Positions 48,168 through 56,880 are shown, counted from the first letter of the stretch. The stretch is 64,000 nt of DNA from Pseudoruegeria sp. SHC-113 (GCF_025376885.1 NZ_JAHUBR010000001.1:1550001-1614000); one strand, 5' to 3'. Translations and numbers: made by a program. Notes: generated by a model from the sequence alone, not told the origin.

Positions 48168-48189
48168 CATATCAGCGAGGAATGATATG
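48168..48189. promoter_or_regulatory. Inverted repeat operator overlapping the regulator's start
   Basis: CATATCA (48168-48174) and TGATATG (48183-48189) are a perfect 7-bp inverted repeat with an 8-nt spacer. It lies between the divergent exporter and ArsR-type regulator and includes the regulator's GAGGAA ribosome site and its ATG. It is a likely binding site for this regulator, so derepression by metal would free both genes. Confidence 0.55.
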
Positions 48190-48564
48190 GAGGAAATTGC
48201 CACTGACCGCAATCCCGTCGAGGCAGCCATCGAGCAACGGGCAAAGTTGTTTCGTGGCCTTGCGGACCCAAGTCGGTTGGCGATCCTCGATGCCCTGCGG
48301 ACCGGACCGCTGGTCGTTCATGAGATCGTCGAACGCACGGGTTTGACGCAACCCAACGTCTCCAACCATCTGCGATGTCTTTCGGATTGTGGCCTCGTCG
48401 AAAGCGCGCGTGATGGGCGCTTTGTCCGCTACAAGGTCAGTAGCCCGCAAATCATGGACCTCTTGCGGGAAGCGGATGCACTGCTCAACGTTGTGGCCGA
48501 AGATATCAAGGCGTGTCGCAACTACCGAGTGGATGGTAGCGACGGCCCGCCCAGACGCGCCTGA
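48187..48564 (+). CDS. ArsR/SmtB-family metal sensor, CmtR-like
   Basis: A 125-residue winged-helix repressor: LFRGLADPSRLAILDALRTGPLVVHEIVERTGLTQPNVSNHLRCLSDCGLVESARDGRFVRYKV. C64 and C68 in the recognition helix (RCLSDCG) and C110 (IKACRNY) match the three Cd/Pb ligands of mycobacterial CmtR in spacing (57, 61, 102). This predicts a Cd(II)/Pb(II) sensor that represses the divergent CDF exporter gene. Confidence 0.82.
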   Translation: MEEIATDRNPVEAAIEQRAKLFRGLADPSRLAILDALRTGPLVVHEIVERTGLTQPNVSNHLRCLSDCGLVESARDGRFVRYKVSSPQIMDLLREADALLNVVAEDIKACRNYRVDGSDGPPRRA

Positions 48565-48692
48565 GGATCGCAGTAACAAAAGCGGCCATTCGTGCCCCGC
48601 GCAGCATCAGACAATTTGGGCTCAGACCTGCCGCTCGACAACGCAGCGCTAAATGTCTGCTTCGGGCCGCCAGTGAAGGCGACCCAAAGACC

Positions 48693-49325
48693 CTAGATTT
48701 CAATGGCTTCGGCGATGGCCAGCGCATCCTCGAGTTCAACGCCCAGGTACCGAACCGTGCTGTCCATCTTGGTGTGACCGAGAAGAAGCTGAACAGCTCG
48801 AAGGTTGCCGGTCTTCTTGTAGATCTGGGTGACCTTGGTTCGGCGCATCGAATGGGTACCGTAAGCGCTCGCCTCGAGACCGATCGACGTAACCCAGTCG
48901 CGGACAATCCTTGCGTACTGCCGGGTTGAGATATGCAGGCGCTCATGGAACCGACCCGGCCATAAGTACTCAGAGCCGACCATCAACTCGTCTTCCATCC
49001 ACTTCTCGACTGAGGCTCGAGTGCCTTCAGAAATCTCGAAGCGCACCGGTTTCTGTGTTTTGCTCTGTAAGACCGATGCCCGTTCCTTGATCTGACCAGA
49101 CGCCATGACGTCGATGACTTTCATCTTCACAAGGTCACAGCCACGAAGTTTACTGTCGATGGCCATGTTGAACAACGCGAGATCACGATGGTTCTCGGCC
49201 AGTTCAAGTCGTACCCGAATTGCCCAAACATGTTTTGGCTTCAACGGTCGCTTCTGGCCGACGATCCGCCCCTTATTCCAGGCGGGACGGAGTGCGCGAA
49301 TGGCTGGTAGGTTTGGTGTTTCCAT
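48693..49325 (-). CDS. Short tyrosine recombinase/integrase
   Basis: A 210-residue tyrosine recombinase consisting of little more than the catalytic domain: RGCDLVKMKVIDV (first Arg), GTHSMRRTKVTQIY (H-x-x-R), QLLLGHTKMDSTVRYLGVELED (His and Tyr). Such single-domain enzymes of about 200 residues are common on proteobacterial integrative elements. It may be the right-hand recombination gene of the island or belong to the metal-resistance segment; no attachment repeat was found. Lies convergent to the ArsR-type gene. Confidence 0.85.
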   Translation of the reverse strand: METPNLPAIRALRPAWNKGRIVGQKRPLKPKHVWAIRVRLELAENHRDLALFNMAIDSKLRGCDLVKMKVIDVMASGQIKERASVLQSKTQKPVRFEISEGTRASVEKWMEDELMVGSEYLWPGRFHERLHISTRQYARIVRDWVTSIGLEASAYGTHSMRRTKVTQIYKKTGNLRAVQLLLGHTKMDSTVRYLGVELEDALAIAEAIEI

Positions 49326-49509
49326 GACTGATCCTCCGATCCGCCATGCCCTCCCACAACGACAACCCGACGTTGACGGGCAACCATATCACGGGATTGC
49401 TGCGCTGCATCCGAGGTCAGTAGTGAGCCCAAGGCAGACGTTCAGTTCCATAATCTGGCAAGCGCTAGCACTTTCCAGATTGGATGCCGCGGCGTGGGTT
49501 TCTCAGCCT

Positions 49510-49899
49510 TTACTGAGCGTTATGCAGCAAGTCCTTTGCTCGGTCCCGACCAAGTTCAATCCTGCAGGAGTTGATCCCGATGCCTGTACCCGAGCCACCA
49601 CCGAAAGTGGCGCCAATATATTCGCAATGAGCATCTCTATACGCTACCCAGGCTGCTTGTGACACTTCTAGTGCTGGCGCGGCGACTTTGCGACCGGTAA
49701 CTTCATCAAGCTCTTCCGCGGAACTCTTCGCAAATCCCAAATAGATGTCGATCGTGGCATCGACCCTTTGAAGCGTGTCAGCTACGCACGCGCCGATCTC
49801 AACCTGACTACCCCCACCGCATTCGGTGGCGGGGTCGGCAGAAGCGGGAAGCGTCAGGTAGGACAACAGCGTCAGCGTTGCATAGAGTTTTTTTCTCAT
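49510..49899 (-). CDS. LprI-type (DUF1311) exported protein
   Basis: A 129-residue exported protein with signal MRKKLYATLTLLSYLTLPASA and the LprI/DUF1311 layout: TECGGGSQVEIGACVADTLQRVDATID near the N-terminus and LEVSQAAWVAYRDAHCEYIGATFGGGSG with conserved W-x-x-Y-R-x-x-x-C. LprI is a lysozyme inhibitor in mycobacteria; the role elsewhere is not shown. Start at 49899 chosen over 49917 from the signal peptide. Confidence 0.78.
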   Translation of the reverse strand: MRKKLYATLTLLSYLTLPASADPATECGGGSQVEIGACVADTLQRVDATIDIYLGFAKSSAEELDEVTGRKVAAPALEVSQAAWVAYRDAHCEYIGATFGGGSGTGIGINSCRIELGRDRAKDLLHNAQ

Positions 49900-50201
49900 G
49901 ACAGGTTCCTCATACACCTACAGCGTTTCAGTGTGCTAACTCCGGTGAGTTCCTATGCATTTGACGCCAAAGGCAAGTGCATTAATGCAAATCCGAGTTG
50001 GACAAACTACGCGGGATCAGGATGTGGATGATTTCGGACCTCGTAGAGGGCACAGAGGGACGCCCGGTGCCATGCAACCCCTGACCGTCTTTCGCCATTA
50101 GTCTAGTTGGGATACCCAAAAGAGCAGTCATGCGTTTATTGACTTGATTCACCTGCCAACTCGGTGTCCGATCATAGTCCATAGTTAAGGAGGGTTGCTC
50201 C

Positions 50202-50987
50202 ATGCTCACCACCATGAAACGCATTCTGCCCATGACCTTAGCCTGCCTTGTTGCCGCCACTTCGGCTCAGGCTGAATGGAGCTTCAGCACGGGGCTGTAT
50301 CCCAACGCCTTCATCCAGACCGACAAGGCGACGCTTGAACTGCAGTGCGACCGGGTGCGTTTCGCGCCCGCAGGCTACGAGGACTCGCAGGACATCGTCA
50401 CCAAGCAAGGCCTGTCGTTCCGATTCATGAAGAACGGCACCACCGAGACCGGGGCGTTCCAGGCCGGAGCGTCGAACGCGGAGATTTCGATCGTCGACAA
50501 CTATCCCGTCGAAATCCGGTTCTACGACCAGGGCGATTACGACTTCGTTCTGGACCAGATTGCCCGGAACGCCGTTCTGAACCTGTCGATGAGCGACCGG
50601 GACACCACCTACGGCATCTTCACGCTCAAAGGCTCGTCCGCCGCTGTCAAATCGTTGCGCGCGGCCTGCAACTCGGGCGCATCGGCGTCTCAGTCCCAAG
50701 GCATGGAAGCGCCTGAGGGTATCGTCTACTGCGGCGGCGGAGCCGTTCAGCGGGTCATCGAATACGCCATCTTGGGTCAACCCGGAGACCAGTGGGATGC
50801 CATCGTCACGGTAAATGGCGAAACCGTCCGCGCGATGACGTCTTACAGCTACTTCGGAAACTCGCAGCCGCCGGCCGGTTTCCAGGTCGCGCTCCTGGGC
50901 GAAGACCAATCCGAGTACCTTGTCTTCAGTGACGGAGCTCGGAACTGGATCGAGTTCGGCGACTACACCTACGAACAGTGCAATTAA
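50202..50987 (+). CDS. Exported protein, family A (paralog of 63695)
   Basis: A 261-residue protein with signal peptide (MKRILPMTLACLVAATSAQA). The mature part starts EWSFSTGLYPNAFIQTDKATLELQCDRVRFAPAGYEDSQDI and ends with a second region after residue 165 (GIVYCGGGAVQRVIEY ... NWIEFGDYTYEQCN). No family recognised. The incomplete gene at 63695 shares NAFIQ, LELQCDR-RFAPAGYEDS-DIV and FRFMK-GTTE-GAF. AAGGAGGG lies 7 nt before the ATG at 50202. Probably periplasmic or secreted; Cys residues could form disulfides. Confidence 0.7.
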   Translation: MLTTMKRILPMTLACLVAATSAQAEWSFSTGLYPNAFIQTDKATLELQCDRVRFAPAGYEDSQDIVTKQGLSFRFMKNGTTETGAFQAGASNAEISIVDNYPVEIRFYDQGDYDFVLDQIARNAVLNLSMSDRDTTYGIFTLKGSSAAVKSLRAACNSGASASQSQGMEAPEGIVYCGGGAVQRVIEYAILGQPGDQWDAIVTVNGETVRAMTSYSYFGNSQPPAGFQVALLGEDQSEYLVFSDGARNWIEFGDYTYEQCN

Positions 50988-51104
50988 CGAGTTGTTTGGA
51001 AAGGCGATCACAGGCTCTTGCCAAGAAGAGGGCTTCTGCATCAGCCGTCCTCTCAAATTCGTAATCGAGTTAACGAAGACATGAACCATGGAAAGGCAAT
51101 CAAC

Positions 51105-51401
51105 ATGAACACAACATTTAGAGTCGTTTCCGGCTTGCTCATGGGAACTTTGCTGACAGCTTGCGTGGAAGATACCGGCTCCACAACCTCGACGCCCAAT
51201 CGCGCAAACCAGGACTGTTTGACCGCGGTCGCCCAAGCGACAGGTAACAGTCAAGTCAGAGTCCTTTCTTCCGAGGCCCGCGAGGCCAATATCCGAGTGG
51301 TCGTCGGCGTTGGACCAGATGCAGCACCTTGGCAGTGCATCACCTACGGAGACGGAACAACCGAAGGCATCATGTCTTTGACTAACGAAGGCAGCCTCTG
51401 A
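51105..51401 (+). CDS. Small lipoprotein, family B (related to 61712 product)
   Basis: A 98-residue lipoprotein: MNTTFRVVSGLLMGTLLTAC has lipobox LLTAC. The mature domain QDCLTAVAQATGNSQVRVLSSEAREANIRVVVGVGPDAAPWQCITYGDG recurs as ACIDQL ... GKVLSSEFSEAGTLVMLEDGGGTVWRCIAYKDG in the 61712-62341 product: a Cys, VLSSE, a beta hairpin, W-x-C-I-x-Y-x-D-G. No named domain fits. Monocistronic. Confidence 0.65.
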   Translation: MNTTFRVVSGLLMGTLLTACVEDTGSTTSTPNRANQDCLTAVAQATGNSQVRVLSSEAREANIRVVVGVGPDAAPWQCITYGDGTTEGIMSLTNEGSL

Positions 51402-51574
51402 CGCAGCCCCGGCGCGTCTCCTAGGCATCGCTTTCCGGGCGTCGATGGCGCAACTTGCAGCCGCCCGTTTTTTCCGGGCGGTCTCTACCTCTTGGATGGT
51501 TCGGACGGGTGCGCCATTCGCTCACTAAGGTCAAATGGTCGATGCAGGCTTAATGAATAAAGGACAGAACAAGC

Positions 51575-52084
51575 ATGTGGTCGCTCGTTGAAAGCATTGG
51601 CAGAGCCCATTTGCGGCTCCTCTTGGCAACCGTCGGCGCGTCGTTCTTTGCCGTCTCGGCGGACGCCCAGGACTGGTCGGGACTGCCACAGCAATTGCTG
51701 GAAAAGGTCGAGGCCGCCCAACTGGCATGTTCGGATTTCGAGAACGGTCAGTTCGCCCTCGAATTCGGAGCCGTACAGCGCGTCGATCTTGATGGCGACA
51801 TCTATAAGGACTGGGCTCTGGACGAAGCCGGGTTTGCCTGTTCGTCGGCCGCATCGCTCTATTGCGGTACCGGTGGTTGCATGTCTCACTTCTTGGTCGG
51901 GGATCGCGTGTCCTCGCTTCTCAATCAGGGATGGGACATGGCGAACATCGGCCCGTTCCGTGTGCTTCTGGCGGACGTACACGGCTCGCAATGCGGTGGC
52001 ATCAACCCGACGCCCTGTATCGTGGCCAGTGCCTGGGACCCCGAGGAGAAAGTCTGGCGCAGCACAGACGCGAAATGGGAATGA
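51575..52084 (+). CDS. Exported protein of unknown function
   Basis: A 169-residue protein with an N-terminal signal (LRLLLATVGASFFAVSADAQ). Mature part has six Cys, many in pairs (QLACSDFENG, GFACSSAASLYCGTGGCMSHFLVG, SQCGGINPTPCIVAS), which suggests a disulfide-bonded periplasmic domain. VQRVDLDGDIYKDWALDEAGFAC resembles repeat-free versions of FG-GAP-like D-x-D-G-D loops, a weak hint at Ca binding. Overlaps the following lipoprotein gene by 4 nt. Confidence 0.6.
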   Translation: MWSLVESIGRAHLRLLLATVGASFFAVSADAQDWSGLPQQLLEKVEAAQLACSDFENGQFALEFGAVQRVDLDGDIYKDWALDEAGFACSSAASLYCGTGGCMSHFLVGDRVSSLLNQGWDMANIGPFRVLLADVHGSQCGGINPTPCIVASAWDPEEKVWRSTDAKWE

Positions 52085-52413
52085 AACTGATGGTGCGGGT
52101 CGAAAAGGTGATGTCCGGCATCGCTGGCTGCACCTTTGCGCTGGCCCTGGCGGGATGCGTCGAAGCGACCCCCGAAGTCGCGATCAGTGAGCCCGACCCA
52201 GAACTGGTCTTCGTCCGCGGTTACCGCGGTGCTGCGGACGAATGCCAACTGGTCGGCGAAACCGCATTCACGGTCGACTTCCTCGACGATGCGGCCGATC
52301 TCGTAGCCTGCCCGACCGGGAGCGCTGCGATGACAAGCCTGATGGCCGAAGCCGGGGCGCCGATCGTCACCCAAACCAACAGTTTCACGTTCTTCAGCAT
52401 TCCCACCCGCTGA
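52081..52413 (+). CDS. Small lipoprotein of unknown function
   Basis: A 110-residue lipoprotein: lipobox LALAGC in GCTFALALAGCVEATPEV. The remainder (ADECQLVGETAFTVDFLDDAADLVACPTGSAAM) has two cysteines. Its ATG overlaps the stop of the upstream gene by 4 nt, so the two are made together and perhaps interact. No family recognised. Confidence 0.6.
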   Translation: MKLMVRVEKVMSGIAGCTFALALAGCVEATPEVAISEPDPELVFVRGYRGAADECQLVGETAFTVDFLDDAADLVACPTGSAAMTSLMAEAGAPIVTQTNSFTFFSIPTR

Positions 52414-52474
52414 GGAACTCGGATCAAGCGGGTCATCTGGGGCTCAAAGTGTCGTAGAAGGCGATTGGGTCTGT

Positions 52475-53215
52475 CTAGTCCACGCGCCGCCAGCTCGGGT
52501 CAAGAGCGTACAGTTCTTTGACAGTTCCCGCACCGTGAGCCGCGCCATAGAGAACGATCACATCTCCGGTTGCGTCATGGATGGCCTCCGCCAAATGCTC
52601 ATTTCGCCAGTCGATTGTAACGCGTGTGATTTGCGTCACGTCTGCGGTCGGCATGACGAACTCCCCGATCGGAGTTGTCAGGTTTTCCTCGCTGATCTCA
52701 AGCGGCCCAACTAGTCTCTCGTAGGCATCAGCAAGTTCCGCAGGCGTCAGGTCGACGTTGACATCCTTGCCTCCGGGAAACCCAAGGAACTGCGCGTTGT
52801 CCTGCGCCACCAAACCACCAGATACATTCTCTGCATAGAAAGTCGGTGAGGGGAGAAAGCCAAGCATGGCACGAACCCTGCGTTTGTCTTCGAGTGTCGC
52901 TGCATCGAAGTCGATAAACTCGTAGAAAAGGTCCATTCCTTGTGCTTTGAGTTGCTTCACTTCGCTCGCCACGGCTTCATAAAAAGCCGGCTCAGCCTGG
53001 TGGATCATCGGAATAAAGTGGAGGAACCGCGATCCGTTCGTGAACGTGAATACTCTTGCACTGGACGCCGATCCATCCACGTAGAACTGTTCCTCGGAGA
53101 GTGCGTCTATATCGCCTTCTGGCCCTTCTAGCATAACTCCGATGTGCGGAGACGCTCCCGCAAATGATACCCAAACGGCCACAACAACGGTTGCGACACT
53201 GGTTCTCAAAAACAT
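52475..53215 (-). CDS. TraB/TIKI-like exported protein
   Basis: A 246-residue protein with signal MFLRTSVATVVVAVWVSFAGAS. FLHFIPMIHQAEPAFYEAVASEVKQLKAQGMDLFYEFID and the end part RNEHLAEAIHDATGDVIVLYGAAHGAGTVKEL match the order of motifs in TraB/GumN/TIKI proteins: an I-H near the start, a D-x-x-x-Y-E-x-I, R-N and G-A-x-H-x-x-G. Family members are proposed metal-dependent proteases; activity here is inferred only. Divergent from the DUF805 gene. Confidence 0.58.
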   Translation of the reverse strand: MFLRTSVATVVVAVWVSFAGASPHIGVMLEGPEGDIDALSEEQFYVDGSASSARVFTFTNGSRFLHFIPMIHQAEPAFYEAVASEVKQLKAQGMDLFYEFIDFDAATLEDKRRVRAMLGFLPSPTFYAENVSGGLVAQDNAQFLGFPGGKDVNVDLTPAELADAYERLVGPLEISEENLTTPIGEFVMPTADVTQITRVTIDWRNEHLAEAIHDATGDVIVLYGAAHGAGTVKELYALDPSWRRVD

Positions 53216-53333
53216 CACACGTTTCTCCTTTGGCCGGCGGCGCCCGCCCGAGTATTGGCAGAAAGCCGGTGTTCGGGAAAGATCAGGGAAAGCTAATCCA
53301 ATAGGGCCGGGTCTCGAACGGCGGGAGGAAAAA

Positions 53334-53852
53334 ATGGGATTTGCAACTGCGGTTCGGACGTGTCTGTCCAAGTACATTTCATTTTCAGGCCGAGCGTCGC
53401 GACCAGAGTATTGGTGGTTCCTCCTGTTCGTGGTGCTTGGTTCACTGGTTTTCGGACTACTCGACGGGGCCTTGTTCGGCGTAGACACAGAGACAGGGGA
53501 ATCCCAAGGTGCTCTGGCGCCGCTATGGCAATTGGCCATGTTCATTCCGCTTCTTGCGGCAGGTTGGCGTCGACTTCAGGATACCGGGCGACCCGGCTGG
53601 TACATTCTCTTGCCAATGCTTGTGTCACTGGTTTCTGTCGTCGGACTGTTCCTTGGCATCTTCACCTTTGGAGTCATGGAGCAGAATGTCGCCGATCCTG
53701 ACAGTCTACGGGGACCGGCTGCGGTGTTGGGTCTTACCGGTATTGCCGTGATCGGATTCGTCCAGCTTGTGCTGACCGTTTTGATGCTTTGGTGGCTGAC
53801 AAGGCCGTCCGATCCTGATGCAAACGCTTATGGTTCGCCTGCGGCAAGCTAA
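53334..53852 (+). CDS. DUF805 membrane protein (paralog of 63135)
   Basis: A 172-residue inner-membrane protein with four helices. Start MGFATAVRTCLSKYISFSGRASRPEYWWFLLFVVLGSLV carries the DUF805 signature F-x-G-R-x-x-R-x-E-Y-W-W; RRLQDTGRPGWYIL is the second family motif. Function unknown. GGGAGG stands 6 nt before the ATG. The gene at 63135 is its paralog: CLSKY, FSGRA-R-EYWWF, LAAGWRRL-DTGRPGWY, RGPAA-LGLTG and WWLTRPS are shared. Confidence 0.85.
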   Translation: MGFATAVRTCLSKYISFSGRASRPEYWWFLLFVVLGSLVFGLLDGALFGVDTETGESQGALAPLWQLAMFIPLLAAGWRRLQDTGRPGWYILLPMLVSLVSVVGLFLGIFTFGVMEQNVADPDSLRGPAAVLGLTGIAVIGFVQLVLTVLMLWWLTRPSDPDANAYGSPAAS

Positions 53853-53995
53853 TCCATGCAAGATTTCGGTGATTCAGGTTGCCTGAGTGGCGATCGTAGA
53901 TTCACAATCGCGATATCACCTGAGAAGCACGCAACGAATGGCACAAGGGGCTGGCATCAGGCGCCACCCCTTGAACCAGACTGCGAGAGCCTTGC

Positions 53996-54262
53996 TCACA
54001 TGCGATTGAACGCGATGATTTGGTCGTCCGAATTCACAGAGCATCGGAAGGTCGTTCCGCCAGCATAGACAGAGTAGTTCCGTGTTCCGAAGGCATCGAA
54101 ATTGATCGGGCTCGCCGAGGTCTGATCGTAACTAACCCGCATGAGCGATGCTCCACGCTCGCGACACTCAAATGCGCCGGGGTCTTCAATTGCGTCGCCA
54201 ACTTCCACGCATCCCGCGAGTGCCACTGCAACCGTTCCCGCTGCTATTATTCGTCCGATCAT
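53996..54262 (-). CDS. Small lipoprotein
   Basis: An 88-residue lipoprotein: MIGRIIAAGTVAVALAGCVEVGD has lipobox ALAGC. The mature part (CRERGASLMRVSYDQTSASPINFDAFGTRNYSVYAGGTTFRCSV) is small and beta-like with two Cys. No family recognised. Convergent with DUF805. Confidence 0.6.
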   Translation of the reverse strand: MIGRIIAAGTVAVALAGCVEVGDAIEDPGAFECRERGASLMRVSYDQTSASPINFDAFGTRNYSVYAGGTTFRCSVNSDDQIIAFNRM

Positions 54263-54440
54263 CCGTCTTCCCTTCAGCCGTTACTTCCGATTCACGCTAT
54301 TGGAACCGTTCCATGGCACGTGATGCTATGGGGATCACTCCAACTTTCAAAGTATCTTTTGGTTTGGGGAAGTCTCTATGCCGCGAAGCGCATGGTTAGG
54401 TATAAATCAACCGATGTCTCCTTCGAGCACGAGCGGTAGG

Positions 54441-55071
54441 GCGAGACGTCGGCTCGGGCCTCCTCCCTGTCCGACCCGGTCGACGTCTCGCATGTGCGGC
54501 GGGATGATAACCGCGACGCCTGATCTGACCGGGATTCGATAGATACAGCAAGAGCGGAAATATGCGATCTGGCGCGCTCGAGGTCGGGCCCGGGCGATAG
54601 AACGAGGCGTCTGCTCAGTCAGGTTGGCGGAAAGACCGGGCAGACACCTCGCCCGCGCAGTATGTCCGTACCACCAAACTCATTTGACAGGGGATCGCGA
54701 GGCGACGGAAGGGCGAAAGTATGCAGTTTACGCGATCGTGTTCGGCGAAAGTGTTTGGGCGAGGCGGCGGCACCAGGTGGCACTGGTAGGATTGGACAGT
54801 AACCGCCGCCTCGTCCGCGCGGCCGAAAGATGGCTGCTAGTTGCGTGTGCCGGGAAGGGCCTGGCACAGGAAGGGCGGAAATATGCTTTTGCTGTCCTGT
54901 TGCCTAATCACCCCCTTGTAGCGCCCGATCTCACACGCAGGCTATGGTGCGAGACGCCGGCCGGGCCGGAAAGGGATGGGGTCCGGTCCGACGCCCCGCT
55001 CCTGCGCCGTATCAATCCCGCCAAGGACATTTGACGGGCCTCGACGAGAAAACGGAAGGGCGGGAATATGC
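54441..55071. repeat. Tandem array: stem-loops alternating with an 18-nt motif
   Basis: Four units of 155-190 nt. Stems: GCGAGACGTCG/CGACGTCTCGC (54441-54451, 54481-54491, 11 bp perfect); CGAGGCGTCTGC/GCAGACACCTCG (54603-54614, 54640-54651, 11 of 12); CGAGGCGGCGG/CCGCCGCCTCG (54760-54770, 54803-54813, perfect); GCGAGACGCCGG/CCGACGCCCCGC (54949-54960, 54988-54999, 9 of 12). Each is followed by GGAAGGGCGGAAATATGC or a close form: 54548-54565, 54707-54724, 54869-54886, 55054-55071. Bases differ between units yet pairing mostly holds. The region 54263-55344 has no convincing gene. Confidence 0.6.
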
Positions 55072-55344
55072 GAGACTCGATTCTCCCGGCCTTTGCGCGG
55101 TCGAATTCGCCTGCGTCGCAGATCTGCCTCGAGCAAGGTACGCAAGACGCCGGCTAGATCTCTTTCTGTTGGGTGGTTCCCGGGATTTGACTGAAGAAGC
55201 ATTCGCTGATGCCGAAGTTGGGACGGAATACCGTGTTCAGTATGTGGTCTTCTATATAGACTTTGTCCGATAACAATCACGCTCAGCTTTCGGATGTCGG
55301 GGGCTTGTGATGAGAGATTGAAGATAGAAGCAGGCGCTAGGGCA

Positions 55345-55509
55345 ATGGAGAATTCAAAACACGCAAATTCACAAGACAAGGACCATCCTAGCAGCAGCGT
55401 CGACCGCGCCATCGCCGTTGTATTGCTGGTTCTATTGGTCGCTTTGGCGGTCCAAACTGACTTGCCCTTGATGCCTGCGCTGGTTTGGGCCCTTAGCCCA
55501 CTTCGATAG
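55345..55509 (+). CDS. Possible small single-span membrane protein
   Basis: A 54-residue frame: MENSKHANSQDKDHPSSSVDRAIAVVLLVLLVALAVQTDLPLMPALVWALSPLR. Hydrophilic start, one hydrophobic helix, short end. No ribosome site is clear and nothing is recognised. Coding status is open; its stop touches the inverted repeat that follows. Confidence 0.3.
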   Translation: MENSKHANSQDKDHPSSSVDRAIAVVLLVLLVALAVQTDLPLMPALVWALSPLR

Positions 55510-55587
55510 CGGACATTCAAGCTGACGGCTCGAACGGCAGTTTTGTCCGCATGGCCTCCGTTCGCGCGGGACGCGGCGAATGTCCGC
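55509..55587. repeat. Inverted repeat of Rhodobacterales intergenic type
   Basis: GCGGACATTC (55509-55518) and GAATGTCCGC (55578-55587) are a perfect 10-bp inverted repeat, followed by TTTCCGCCCGAAGCGG. I recall sequences of this kind as frequent between genes of roseobacters. The rest of the stretch to 56057 (about 470 nt) has no gene I can support; it holds the promoter of the operon that begins at 56058. Confidence 0.55.
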
Positions 55588-56057
55588 TTTCCGCCCGAAG
55601 CGGCTTGCGACAGCAATCGGCCCACAGTCGCCGTTCATCGCCCTGGATTGGCTCGCATTACGGGCACGTCAAAGCGGTCTTGCGTCGATCATGCAGCATG
55701 ATCGTCTTTCTCATTTCTGTGTCAGGGAGGTTCTCGAATGCTACAGAGCCATTCTAAAAATCGCTCACAGAAATCACGACCGCTTCCATGTGCAAAGTGA
55801 GGAACCGCCGTGTGGAAGCGCAAACCGGAACCGCCGATTGCAGATCGTGCTCGTCAACGGAGGTGGTTTCATTGGTGAATTTGCTGCACCGTAAAAGGGT
55901 CCATCCATCGAAACCTTGGAGATGAATTGGAACCATCCAAGTCGCAGAGGCTTGGCGCTGCGGACCCCGACATGTTGTGTTGCGGAGCAAGAGGTGTTTT
56001 TCATGGCATTGGCCGGATCGGCATGACGCCACAAACTCAGCGGAGAAGAACTACGCC

Positions 56058-56867
56058 ATGATTTCGTTGGAACCTGCAGCAATCCGGAGCGGTTCTGAGT
56101 CCGTGCGACGTGGGGCCGGACTGTTGCTATCCCTTCTTTTTGCAAGTCTCTGGGTAGCAACGCCGCTGGCCGCGCAGGTCGATCCCTCCGGAATGCTCGC
56201 GGAAAACCTGAAGGTGACCGGCAAGGGATGGGGCCAACTGACCGACCTGCAGGAGATGGGACAGTTCCTTCTCGGCTTGATCGAGGTGACCGCCATGACC
56301 GCGGTTATCGCCTATCATCCGGCAACCCGCACGGACCGACGCAAACTGGCCGAATACCAGGTTCCCGGCACATTGTTCGTCTACGCATTGATTGGAATGG
56401 TGGTCGGCTTTTTGGTCATGAACCACGGCGCAATCATCGGTTTCGTGATTTTCGGCATTGGCGGGTTGCTGCGCTTTCGCACGGATGTGGACAAGATGTC
56501 CGACACCATGCGCCTGATCCTTGTGACGCTGGTGGGACTTTGCGTCGGGCTTGACCTGCCCGTCATGGCGCTGATCACCACGGCAAGCGCCTGGGCAATC
56601 GTGTACGTATTCGGTGCCTCGCCGCATCATGTCGTCGAGGTGAAATTCGCCGACAAGCATGGCACCCCGCAGGCGCGGGAAGATCTCGAGGCCGGTCTGA
56701 AATCTGCCGGCTTCTCGATTGCCGGACTGAGCAAGGCGAAGGCCAAGCACACGTTTTCCTTCACGGTTGTCGGTGGCCGGAGCGGTTCTCGCGATGCCCT
56801 TGTGCACGCGATGATGGATCTCGACGTCGCGAATCCGGAGCTGATGTCCGATTGGCACCTTGCATGA
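56058..56867 (+). CDS. DUF4956-like inner membrane protein
   Basis: A 269-residue protein with a first hydrophobic segment (GAGLLLSLLFASLWVATPLAAQ, signal-like) and then four to five helices: LLGLIEVTAMTAVIAYH, TLFVYALIGMVVGFLVM, GAIIGFVIFGIGGLLRFRT, LILVTLVGLCVGLDLPVMALI. GIGGLLRFRTDVDKMSDTMRLILVTLVGLCVGL matches the DUF4956 pattern G-x-x-x-x-x-R-F-R-T ... D-T. A cytoplasmic end of about 80 residues follows. DUF4956 genes are known beside CotH- and VTC-type genes. First gene of a five-gene operon. Start at 56058 has GGAGAAG upstream. Confidence 0.68.
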   Translation: MISLEPAAIRSGSESVRRGAGLLLSLLFASLWVATPLAAQVDPSGMLAENLKVTGKGWGQLTDLQEMGQFLLGLIEVTAMTAVIAYHPATRTDRRKLAEYQVPGTLFVYALIGMVVGFLVMNHGAIIGFVIFGIGGLLRFRTDVDKMSDTMRLILVTLVGLCVGLDLPVMALITTASAWAIVYVFGASPHHVVEVKFADKHGTPQAREDLEAGLKSAGFSIAGLSKAKAKHTFSFTVVGGRSGSRDALVHAMMDLDVANPELMSDWHLA

Positions 56868-56880
56868 TCTCGTCTTGGCG

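Noticed and set aside
33654-49330. Direct-repeat attachment sites at both ends of the island
   Set aside because: I looked for a second copy of the sequence before the integrase near 44.0, 47.1 and 49.4 kb and saw none, so the right border stays undefined; a computed repeat search of a larger region would decide.
54441-55071. CRISPR array
   Set aside because: Steps of 155-190 nt, repeats that vary in sequence, no short equal spacers and no cas genes nearby.
55580-55894. A 104-codon plus-strand frame between the repeat and the operon
   Set aside because: It begins inside the inverted repeat, lacks a ribosome site and has no protein-like pattern.
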